Assembly: GCA_022837365.1 (NCBI GenBank)
Contig: JALHHV010000179.1
Span: 1-6,346, forward strand
Direction of reading: 5' to 3'
Length of the DNA: 6,346 nucleotides
From: Desulfovibrio sp.
GTDB lineage: Bacteria; Desulfobacterota; Desulfovibrionia; Desulfovibrionales; Desulfovibrionaceae
In this document: piece after piece, positions 1 through 5,378 of the stretch
Position numbering within the stretch: the stretch's first letter is position 1
Layout: every line of letters begins with the position of its first letter
Notes under the pieces: model-generated
Seen by the model: only the letters and a program-made list of their open reading frames with translations
Told to the model about the DNA's origin: nothing
Database searches by the model: none
Program-made: the position numbers and the translations under genes

Positions 1-1397
1 AGGGCGCTTTCCACCTCGAACGGCCCGATGCGGTAGCCGGAGCTCTTGATCAGGTCGTCCACGCGGCCCAGGAACCAGTAGTAGCCGTCTTCGTCCATCC
101 ACGCCTTGTCACCGGTGTGGTAGTAGCCGCCGAACATGACCGAGGCAGTCTTTTTCGGCTCTTCCAGGTAGCCCCGGAACAGCCCCACGGGCAGCCCCTC
201 GGCCACGCGCACGCAGATTTCGCCTTCCTCACCGGGGGGGCAGACGTTGCCCGCGGCATCCTGCAACACCACGTCCCAGCCGGGCATGGGGCGGCCGATG
301 GAGCCGGGCTTGGGCTGCATGCACGGCAGCGTGGCGATCTGCAGGGTGGTTTCGGTCTGGCCGTAGCCTTCGTGGATGGGAAGGCCGGTGGCGGCCTTCC
401 AGTCGTGGAACACGCTGTCGTTCAGCAGTTCGCCCGCCGTGGTGCAGTGGCGCAGCCTGGAGAGGTCGAAGGCGGACAGGTCCTGCCGGACCAGGAAGCG
501 GTACACGGTGGGCGGCGCGCAGAAGGTGGTCACGGCGTGGTCGGCCAGCACGCCCAGCAGCGCCGCCGGATCGAACTTGCCCCGGAAGTCGTAGACGAAC
601 ACCGACGCCCCGGCCATCCACTGGCCGTAGAACTTGCCCCACACCGCCTTGCCCCAGCCGGTGTCGGCCAGGGTCAGGTGCAGGTCGCCGGGCACCAGGT
701 CGTGCCAGTACATGCCGGTCAGCAGGTGGCCCAGCGGGTAGGTGTGCACGTGCTCCACCATCTTGGGCATGCCCGTGGTGCCGGACGAGAAGAAGATCAG
801 CAGCGGATCCTCGCCCCCGGCGAACTCCAGCGGGCCTTCCGGACGGGGGAACCGGGCCTCCGCCGGGATGAAGATGGTGTCGTAGTCCACCCAGCCGCGC
901 GGCAGGGCGTCGCCCCCCACCTGCACGCACACGGCAAGGCTTGGACAGTCGGGCCGGGCGGCCTCCACGCGGTCGGTGATGGAGTGGTCCACGATGACGC
1001 ACCTGGTCTTGGCGCGCTCCACGCGGAACACGATGTCCTTGGGGGTGAGTTGCGCCGGGGCGGGAATGGCCACCGCGCCCAGCCGGTGCAGGGCCAGCAT
1101 GGACACCCAGAACTCGATACGCCGGTACAGCACCAGCATCACCCGGTCGCCCTTGCGGATGCCCTGCAAACGCAGCGCGTTGGCCAGCTTGGCCGAAGCT
1201 TCGGCCATCCAGGCGAAGGTGTAGTCGCGCCGCACGCCCGCGTCGTCCACGTGGGCGATGCACAGCCGGGCGGGATCGGCCGCCGCGATGCGGTCCAGCA
1301 CGTCGAAGGCGAAATTGAAGGTGTCCGGGGCGTCGATGCTGAATGTGGCGCAGAATTCCCTGTAATCCCTGGCGGTGAACTTGGTTGTATAGGTCAT
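1..1397 (-). CDS. AMP-forming acyl-CoA synthetase (acetyl/medium-chain type), C-terminus cut off by window edge
   Basis: This ANL-superfamily enzyme activates a carboxylic acid with ATP to an acyl-adenylate and then transfers the acyl group to CoA in the cytosol. The minus frame is open from an ATG at 1397 to the window edge, giving 465 residues. Visible motifs are the P-loop SSGTTGMPK (about 204-212), a TGWGKAVWGKFYGQW segment (246-260), YGQTE (345-349), YHTGD (426-430) and the hinge GRVDDLIKSSGYRIGPFEVE (444-463). The mobile C-terminal subdomain with the catalytic lysine lies outside the window; family members are about 550 residues. The start is supported by AGGG eight bases upstream, and no longer in-frame ATG is evident. 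The TGWGK region and overall pattern resemble the medium-chain acyl-CoA synthetase/acetyl-CoA ligase group, but the substrate cannot be read from sequence. It lies 147 bp downstream of an XRE-cupin regulator on the same strand, which probably controls it or is co-transcribed with it. A run of seven C at 234-240 is in frame and does not break the gene. Confidence 0.93.
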   Translation of the reverse strand, partial: MTYTTKFTARDYREFCATFSIDAPDTFNFAFDVLDRIAAADPARLCIAHVDDAGVRRDYTFAWMAEASAKLANALRLQGIRKGDRVMLVLYRRIEFWVSMLALHRLGAVAIPAPAQLTPKDIVFRVERAKTRCVIVDHSITDRVEAARPDCPSLAVCVQVGGDALPRGWVDYDTIFIPAEARFPRPEGPLEFAGGEDPLLIFFSSGTTGMPKMVEHVHTYPLGHLLTGMYWHDLVPGDLHLTLADTGWGKAVWGKFYGQWMAGASVFVYDFRGKFDPAALLGVLADHAVTTFCAPPTVYRFLVRQDLSAFDLSRLRHCTTAGELLNDSVFHDWKAATGLPIHEGYGQTETTLQIATLPCMQPKPGSIGRPMPGWDVVLQDAAGNVCPPGEEGEICVRVAEGLPVGLFRGYLEEPKKTASVMFGGYYHTGDKAWMDEDGYYWFLGRVDDLIKSSGYRIGPFEVESA

Positions 1398-1514
1398 GGG
1401 TGCATCCCTGCGAAGCGATCCCTTGCGGGCTTGTTGACTGATGGCGTGTACGGCGCGCCCCCCGTGTTGGCGGCGGGGGCGTTCTCCTGCGGCGTGACAG
1501 CGGGTTTGGCCCGA

Positions 1515-1546
1515 AGGGCTTATTTTCCGGCAGGAAAACAAGCCCT
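1515..1546 (-). other. Strong mRNA hairpin starting in the regulator stop codon
   Basis: Two 14-base arms (1515-1528 and 1533-1546) flank a four-base loop. In the minus-strand transcript all 14 positions pair, with a single G-U wobble; in a plus-strand transcript that position would be an A-C mismatch. This asymmetry argues for a role in the minus-strand RNA. The base of the stem uses the last two bases of the regulator's TAG stop. No U-run follows, so it is not a canonical intrinsic terminator. It could be a 3' stability structure, a Rho-linked pause, or part of attenuation between the regulator and the acyl-CoA synthetase. Two small alternative hairpins overlap its distal side (1509-1519 and 1501-1513). 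Confidence 0.6.
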
Positions 1547-2099
1547 AGCTAATCACGTCGAGAAACACCGCGTCGTTGCCGTCAAGGCCGCGCAGGGCGT
1601 GCGGGATGCGCGAGCTGAAGTACAGGCTGTCGCCCGCCGCCAGCACGTGGCGCGCGTCGTTCAGCCAGATCTCCAGGCGGCCTTCCAGGATGTAGATGAA
1701 TTCCTGGCCCCGGTGGTAGTTGAACACCAGGTCCTTCTCCTCCTTGGGCGGCACGCGCACCAGAAAGGGCTCCATGCGCCGGTTGGTGAAGCGCGAGGCC
1801 AGGTTCCAGTAGTCGTAGTCCTTGCGGCGCTGCACCGAAAGGCCCTCGCCCTTGCGCACCAGGCTGTACCCGTGCAGGTGGGCGTCGCCGCCGGAAATCA
1901 GCGCGGTCAGGTCCACGCCGCACTCGCGGGCCACGTCGGTGAGGAAGCTCACCGGAATCTCCACCTCGCCGCTTTCGAAGCGGGCCACCTCTGCCTCAGT
2001 GGCGCCCACCTTGTCCGCCAGTTCCCGCTGCGAGAAGCCGCAGGCGTCGCGCAGCCCGGCAAGGCGCGGCGCAATCTCTTTGTAGGGCGGTTGCTGCAT
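1545..2099 (-). CDS. XRE-family transcriptional regulator with C-terminal cupin sensor domain
   Basis: This is a 184-residue cytosolic DNA-binding regulator. Residues about 8-66 form an XRE-type helix-turn-helix (GFSQRELADKVGATEAEVAR, 21-40). Residues about 110-182 form a cupin_2 barrel with the motif HRGQEFIYILEG (129-140) and a second motif GDSLYFSSRIPHAL (156-169). Of the usual cupin metal ligands H129, E133 and H167 are visible, but the first histidine of the HxH pair is replaced (N127), so metal binding is uncertain. HTH-cupin proteins typically sense a small molecule and regulate a neighbouring metabolic gene. The acyl-CoA synthetase downstream on the same strand is the obvious candidate, and its substrate or product the candidate ligand (inference). 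The start is well supported: AGGAGG at 2108-2113 sits eight bases upstream of the ATG. The upstream region is taken over by a putative mobile element. Confidence 0.9.
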   Translation of the reverse strand: MQQPPYKEIAPRLAGLRDACGFSQRELADKVGATEAEVARFESGEVEIPVSFLTDVARECGVDLTALISGGDAHLHGYSLVRKGEGLSVQRRKDYDYWNLASRFTNRRMEPFLVRVPPKEEKDLVFNYHRGQEFIYILEGRLEIWLNDARHVLAAGDSLYFSSRIPHALRGLDGNDAVFLDVIS

Positions 2100-2107
2100 C
2101 GTCCGGT

Positions 2108-2113
2108 CCTCCT
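2108..2113 (-). promoter_or_regulatory. Shine-Dalgarno of the XRE-cupin regulator
   Basis: A perfect AGGAGG lies eight bases before the ATG at 2099. It fixes the start of the regulator. It is only 7 bp from the end of the putative mobile element (2121), leaving almost no native leader sequence. Confidence 0.85.
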
Positions 2114-2120
2114 GTTGTGC

Positions 2121-2300
2121 TAGGGGCTGTTTCTAACTTAGGATTTTCGTTCGTTGGCAAGGAAAACGAGCCTGCCATGAGGGAGTGCGGCAGCCGTTAG
2201 GCGAGCTTGCGAGCCTTACGGATGGCGACCGCAACGGCACGCTTCGCGCCCTTCGGGTCGGATGCCAACGGGCGAAAAGACAATTTAGAGACAGCCCCTA
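2121..2300. mobile_element. Putative MITE-like element with about 38-bp terminal inverted repeats and TA ends
   Basis: The left end (2121-2159) and the reverse complement of the right end (2263-2300) match at 31 of 39 aligned columns with one gap. The outer 16 bases differ at only one position (TAGGGGCTGTTTCTAA at 2121-2136 against TTAGAGACAGCCCCTA at 2285-2300). Both ends finish in TA, consistent with a TA target duplication as produced by some IS5-group and Tc1/mariner-type (IS630) transposases. No transposase ORF fits in the 180 bp, so any movement would be in trans. The interior has its own palindrome: CCGTTAGGC (2194-2202) against GCCTTACGG (2213-2221), with one mismatch. Alternatives are an extragenic palindromic repeat or a structured RNA. 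Copy number elsewhere cannot be judged here. Confidence 0.6.
2131..2160 (-). promoter_or_regulatory. Candidate promoter for the regulator, inside the element's left arm
   Basis: On the minus strand TTGCCA (2160-2155) is followed after 18 bases by TTAGAA (2136-2131), or after 17 by GTTAGA. This is a fair match to a sigma70-type -35/-10 pair. Transcription would begin near 2124 and give a leader of about 25 bases that contains the AGGAGG. The small palindrome CTAAGTTAG spans the -10 edge. The assignment rests on pattern and position only. Confidence 0.35.
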
Positions 2301-2426
2301 CCGTGCCCCCGCACCTTGCAGTGGCGCTCTCGATGGCTGGGGGAAGCATTGCGATACCCCAGCGTGCCGCAAATGAAAAGCCCGCTATGCCAACGGCATC
2401 CGCATGCCTGGCAGTCCGCGCGCGGG
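2301..2426. other. Non-coding remainder of the dnaA-regulator gap, with small hairpins
   Basis: No convincing gene is present. The stretch holds a 7-bp inverted repeat GCTGGGG (2336-2342) / CCCCAGC (2357-2363) and a 5-bp hairpin ATGCC (2387-2391) / GGCAT (2395-2399). Read on the minus strand, the latter is followed shortly by GGGCTTTTCATTT and could act as a weak secondary terminator behind the main dnaA terminator. Confidence 0.4.
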
Positions 2427-2466
2427 CGAAACGAAAGGCGGCGCGGACCGGGAGGCCCGCGCCGCC
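2427..2466 (-). terminator. Intrinsic terminator downstream of dnaA
   Basis: A perfect 10-bp GC stem (2457-2466 with 2437-2446) is extended by two more pairs across one mismatch around a short loop. In the minus-strand RNA it is followed at once by the T-rich tail TTTCGTTTCG (2436-2427). It starts 48 bp after the dnaA stop codon and has the right orientation to end the dnaA transcript. The tail is interrupted by CG, but the stem is very strong. Confidence 0.8.
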
Positions 2467-2514
2467 GTGATGGCATGCGCCCTGCCGACCGCATGCGCGG
2501 CGGCCCCCCCATGG

Positions 2515-4029
2515 CTAGGGGTAGGTAATTCGACCGTTGCGTTCGATGAGCGACAGCGTGTTGGACACCTGGCGACCCAACGGCGTTTCGCGACTCATCT
2601 CGCGCTCGATGGAGGTGATGCCCTTCAGCACCGTGGAGTGGCGGCGGCTGAACCGGTCGCCGATCTCCTTCAGCGAAAGGTCGGTATGCTTGCGGGCCAG
2701 GTAGAACACGGAATTGCGGGCAACCACGTATTCGCGCTTGCGGCTGCGCGAATTAAGCTGCTTCGGCGAGATGCCGAAGCCTTCGCACACCTTGCGCACG
2801 ATGCCCTCGAAGTCCATGACCACTTCCTGCTGGGCGTAGTGGCCAAGCACTTCCCAGGCCATCTCCATGGAAATCTGGCGGTTCAGCAGCTTGGCCTTCA
2901 GCACCAGGTTGTGCAGGCAGCTTTCGATCTGGCGCACGTCCGAGCGGATGCGGTCGGCCAAAAGGTCGGTGACGTTGTCGGGCAGCATCACCTGGTGCAG
3001 GCGGGCCTTCTCGCACAGGATGCGGCGGCGCGTCTCGAAGCCGGGCTTGTCGATGTGCGCGAGGAAGCCGGAGCAGAACCGCGAGACCAGCTGGGTATCC
3101 AGGTTCTTGAGGTCGCGCGGGGCGAACGAACTGGACAGCACCACCCGGCTGCCGCGCGACTTCAGCGCCTTCACCGTGGCCAGCACCTCGTCCTGCATGC
3201 GTTCCTTGCCCTGCAGGAAGTGCACGTCCTCCAGCAGCAGCACGTCCACGTCGCGGTAGCGGGCCTTGAAGCGGTCCACTTCCCGCGCCTTCAGGGCGGC
3301 GATGAGCCGGGTGGCGAATTCTTCGGCGGTCAGGTACTCCACGCGCGGCGTGGCGCGGTTGCTGGCGTCGCACAGGGCGCGGCCCACGGCCTGCATCAGG
3401 TGCGTCTTGCCGAGGCCGGGACCGGAACTGAGGAACAGCGTGTCGGCGGAAAGGGATTCGCGGCAGATGCCGCGCGAGGCCGCGTAGGCCAGTTCGTTGC
3501 TGGCCCCCACCACGAACGAGTCGAAGGAGAAGCGCCAGTTCAGGGCGCGGTTGGGGGCGGGCATGTCCAGCGGCAGCCCCAGCTGCGCGGCGCGGGCGGC
3601 GGCGCCGGACGCGGAGCGCGCGGCCACGGCCTGCGCGGCATGGGCGACATAGGGAGAGGGAGCGGCGGACACCGGCAGGGCCTGCGCGCCGCCGGCCGTG
3701 GCGGCTTCGCCCGCGCCGGAGTCCAGACCCGCGCCAAGAGCGGAAGCGGCGGCGTCCGCGCGGCCCGCGCGCGGCGAGAGGGAGGCGGCGCCATGCGGCG
3801 CGGCGTCCACCACCACGGTGGGGGCGCTGCCGAGCACGGCGGTGGCCGCCTGCACGATGTCATCCAGCAGCCGGTCGCGGACCCAGGCCGCAACGAATTC
3901 GTTGGGAGCCACCAGGCGCAGCACGTCGTCCCGGACCTCTGCCGCCAACGGCGAGATCCAGACCTTGAAGAGCCCCGGGTTGAGACTCTTTTCTAGAATA
4001 TTCTGAATTTGGCCCCAAATTGAAATCAT
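2515..4029 (-). CDS. dnaA: Chromosomal replication initiator protein DnaA (divergent, not next to dnaN)
   Basis: DnaA is an AAA+ ATPase that binds DnaA boxes and opens the origin; it also acts as a transcription factor. The 504 residues hold domain I (1-66, [21 protein letters not shown]), a long Ala/Gly/Pro-rich linker (67-160), the AAA+ domain (161-402) and the DNA-binding domain IV (403-504). Visible are Walker A GPGLGKTH (203-210), Walker B VLLLED (263-268), the ssDNA-contact motif KER (275-277), SRF with the Box VII arginine R317, and sensor II R366. Oddities: Walker B has E267-D268 where DD is usual, sensor I reads SSS (299-301) where E. coli has TSD, and the recognition signature reads [12 protein letters not shown], one residue shorter than the usual IGxxFGGRDHTTV and with R for D. 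The ATG at 4029 was chosen because it aligns with family N-termini. Upstream in-frame starts at 4089 (ATG) and 4158 (GTG) exist, and none has a strong Shine-Dalgarno. ruvB and thyX lie upstream, not dnaN. Confidence 0.95.
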   Translation of the reverse strand: MISIWGQIQNILEKSLNPGLFKVWISPLAAEVRDDVLRLVAPNEFVAAWVRDRLLDDIVQAATAVLGSAPTVVVDAAPHGAASLSPRAGRADAAASALGAGLDSGAGEAATAGGAQALPVSAAPSPYVAHAAQAVAARSASGAAARAAQLGLPLDMPAPNRALNWRFSFDSFVVGASNELAYAASRGICRESLSADTLFLSSGPGLGKTHLMQAVGRALCDASNRATPRVEYLTAEEFATRLIAALKAREVDRFKARYRDVDVLLLEDVHFLQGKERMQDEVLATVKALKSRGSRVVLSSSFAPRDLKNLDTQLVSRFCSGFLAHIDKPGFETRRRILCEKARLHQVMLPDNVTDLLADRIRSDVRQIESCLHNLVLKAKLLNRQISMEMAWEVLGHYAQQEVVMDFEGIVRKVCEGFGISPKQLNSRSRKREYVVARNSVFYLARKHTDLSLKEIGDRFSRRHSTVLKGITSIEREMSRETPLGRQVSNTLSLIERNGRITYP

Positions 4030-4147
4030 GGTGCTTGGTTTACGGAGTTCGCGGCCGGGTTGCAACGGAGAAAAAGCGCCTGTCGTCATGAGGAACCCGC
4101 GCCCTGTTTCCCAAGACTTTTTCCGAAACAACATACTGAAATCACAA

Positions 4148-4153
4148 TCTATA
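4148..4153 (-). promoter_or_regulatory. Candidate -10 box of the dnaA promoter
   Basis: TATAGA on the minus strand is the best -10-like hexamer between the DnaA boxes and the gene, about 120 bp upstream of the chosen ATG. No good -35 lies 16-18 bases upstream. If it is used, the GTG at 4158 cannot be the start codon, which favours the ATG at 4029 or 4089. Confidence 0.25.
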
Positions 4154-4204
4154 ACCACTCGATGGCGTCATTCCGCCCTTTTCCGGACACCTTGGCAGGC
4201 AAGA

Positions 4205-4258
4205 CTTTCCACAGCAGGAAACCACAGTTTTGCACATCAATCAAAAAACTTTTCCACA
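4205..4258 (+). promoter_or_regulatory. DnaA-box cluster (origin-like or autoregulatory)
   Basis: Three same-orientation nonamers fit the bacterial DnaA-box consensus TTWTNCACA: CTTTCCACA (4205-4213, one mismatch), TTTTGCACA (4228-4236, perfect) and TTTTCCACA (4250-4258, perfect). Their starts are 23 and 22 bp apart, close to two helical turns. A weaker GAAACCACA (4218-4226) lies between the first two. An AT-rich stretch follows at 4261-4307, the expected relation of boxes to an unwinding element. Location directly upstream of dnaA is typical both of origins and of dnaA autoregulation. Confidence 0.75.
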
Positions 4259-4273
4259 GGTACTTTTTTGATT
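4239..4273. repeat. Perfect 10-bp inverted repeat enclosing a DnaA box
   Basis: AATCAAAAAA (4239-4248) and TTTTTTGATT (4264-4273) are exact reverse complements separated by 15 bases. The spacer contains the perfect box TTTTCCACA (4250-4258). It could be a protein-binding palindrome, an easily melted or cruciform element at an unwinding site, or chance pairing of A and T runs. Confidence 0.65.
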
Positions 4274-4405
4274 TTCACCAAAAGATTGCCCGTGTATCTA
4301 TTTTTTTCGCCACGGCACTTCGTGCGTGAAACAAAGCACCCTCAAAAACCATCCCGCGTAACCTCGCAGGCACGCCTGACGCCGCGCCGTCGCCAAAAGC
4401 CGGAG

Positions 4406-4430
4406 TTCCCGCCCGGCAGCGCGGCGGGAA
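4406..4430 (-). terminator. Weak candidate terminator/hairpin between thyX and dnaA
   Basis: TTCCCGCC (minus strand, 4430-4423) pairs with GGCGGGAA (4413-4406) across a nine-base loop. On the minus strand CTCCGGCTTTTGG follows, so the T-run is short and about eight bases away. It may end thyX transcription, but the tail is poor. Confidence 0.3.
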
Positions 4431-4548
4431 ACAACCTTGCTTCGGGTCTGGCGGAACTCTCGGATTTTTCCTGAATTTCCCCAATGTTGGCGAAGAATAC
4501 GCTTGTACGGCGCGATTCGGCCCGGTGCGACGGAGCGTCATGACCGCC

Positions 4549-4564
4549 CGTGCGCTTGCGCACG
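4549..4564 (-). other. Palindromic hairpin just after the thyX stop
   Basis: The 16-base stretch is a 7-bp inverted repeat (CGTGCGC / GCGCACG) with a two-base centre, beginning two bases after the TGA of thyX. No U-tract follows, so it is more likely an mRNA 3'-end structure than a full intrinsic terminator. Confidence 0.4.
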
Positions 4565-4565
4565 T

Positions 4566-5300
4566 TCAGCCAGGCTGGCGCAGCGGATACCGGCCACAGG
4601 TGAACCGTTCGCCCTCGGGGCAGTAGCCCAGCCGTTCGCACTTGGCCCCGGCCACGGCAAACAGTTCCGGCAGCACACCGCGGCACAGGTCCAGCATGGC
4701 GTTGGCCATGGCCCGAATCTCCCACTGGGCGCGCAGGCAGCAGCGGTGCTCGAAGAAGTTGAGCAGGCTGCGGCAGTTCATGGTCAGCACGATGCGCGTC
4801 TCCGCCGCCTGGGGCAGCACGAAGCGGGCATCCTCGTTGGACTTGGCCCCGGCCCGGCCGTCGGCCTCCAGCAGGGCCTTGATGTCGCGGTAGGCCCCGC
4901 CGATTTCGGCCATGCACCGCTCGAAGCGGGCCAAGGCCTGCGGGTTGCGGGCGATGGCCGGGGGCAGCACGTAGTCGAAGTCGCTGCCGTCCACGTAGCG
5001 CTGGCTCTGCTGCGAGTACGAGGCGATGCGGTGGCGCACCAGCTGGTGGGTCAGCGCGCGGGAGACGCCCTCCGCCGCGAAGGTGAAGCTGACGTGCTCC
5101 ACCGGGCTGGCATGCCCCGACTCCATCACCGAGGCCACGAACTGGGCCTGCTTCTCGCGCGCGATCTCGCCCGACAGCAGGCGCGGCCACATGTCGGCCA
5201 CGAACCCGGAATGGTAGCACTGGCGGAAGGCGGCATAGATGAGCGAAAGCGGTTCCGGGGTATGGGCCAGCAGTTCGACCCGCAGCGTCGTCTTGGGCAT
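4566..5300 (-). CDS. thyX: Flavin-dependent thymidylate synthase ThyX
   Basis: ThyX methylates dUMP to dTMP using methylene-tetrahydrofolate, FAD and NADPH, as a homotetramer in the cytosol; it replaces ThyA in many anaerobes. The 244 residues carry the diagnostic ThyX motif RHRIASYSQQSQRY (89-102; pattern RHRxxSxxxxSxR), and the conserved downstream segment MNCRSLLNFFEHR (174-186). Length is normal. The C-terminus is cysteine-rich (C221, C227, C235 in a CERLGYCPEG...TCG context), a tail I associate with ThyX from anaerobes and thermophiles; its role is unknown. The ATG at 5300 has only a weak GGAA six bases upstream. A 6-bp hairpin (5314-5319 / 5324-5329) sits just before it and could modulate initiation. 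The gene follows ruvB by 78 bp on the same strand, so co-transcription is likely. Confidence 0.96.
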   Translation of the reverse strand: MPKTTLRVELLAHTPEPLSLIYAAFRQCYHSGFVADMWPRLLSGEIAREKQAQFVASVMESGHASPVEHVSFTFAAEGVSRALTHQLVRHRIASYSQQSQRYVDGSDFDYVLPPAIARNPQALARFERCMAEIGGAYRDIKALLEADGRAGAKSNEDARFVLPQAAETRIVLTMNCRSLLNFFEHRCCLRAQWEIRAMANAMLDLCRGVLPELFAVAGAKCERLGYCPEGERFTCGRYPLRQPG

Positions 5301-5378
5301 GGAGATTCCGTGGCCGGCCCTGCGGCCGGGTGAGGGTTGGAAAGGAGCCTTCGCGGGCCGGACCGTTCCCGCCCGGCG

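Larger units (their letters stand above)
4030..4565. other. 536-bp intergenic region upstream of dnaA, AT-rich core
   Basis: No credible gene is present. The thyX-proximal part (about 4330-4565) is GC-rich and holds hairpins. The core is AT-rich for this genome: 47 of 70 bases at 4241-4310 are A or T, including runs of T at 4264-4269 and around 4301-4307. The core carries DnaA boxes and an inverted repeat. The dnaA-proximal part (4030-4160) should hold the dnaA promoter and leader. The layout resembles an origin or an autoregulated dnaA control region. Confidence 0.6.

Noticed and set aside
234..240. Run of seven C as a possible frameshift in the acyl-CoA synthetase
   Set aside because: The frame before and after the run is the same and the protein is continuous through VCPPGEEGEI.
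229..1263. Minus-strand ORF of 344 codons inside the acyl-CoA synthetase
   Set aside because: It is a different frame of the same strand with an arginine/proline-rich product. The correct frame is open from 1397 to the window edge and contains all the ANL motifs.
1456..1481. Hairpin CGCCCCC / GGGGGCG before the acyl-CoA synthetase
   Set aside because: It is a 7-bp GC-only stem with a 12-base loop and no U-tract. Such pairs are common by chance in this genome.
117..2123. Long plus-strand ORF of 668 codons
   Set aside because: It lies antisense to the acyl-CoA synthetase and the regulator, which carry clear family motifs. Its product is rich in H, A, G, V and R as expected of a high-GC shadow frame, with no domain recognised.
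2473..2498. Direct repeat GCATGCGC (2473-2480 and 2491-2498) downstream of dnaA
   Set aside because: It is only 8 bases, GC-rich and self-palindromic, so likely by chance in this composition.
2404..3996. Long plus-strand ORF of 530 codons opposite dnaA
   Set aside because: It is a shadow of dnaA in GC-rich DNA, it runs through the dnaA terminator, and it shows no recognisable motif.
4275..4541. Minus-strand ORF of 88 codons between thyX and dnaA
   Set aside because: It has no Shine-Dalgarno and no recognisable domain, and its end runs into the AT-rich DnaA-box region. It is most likely chance.
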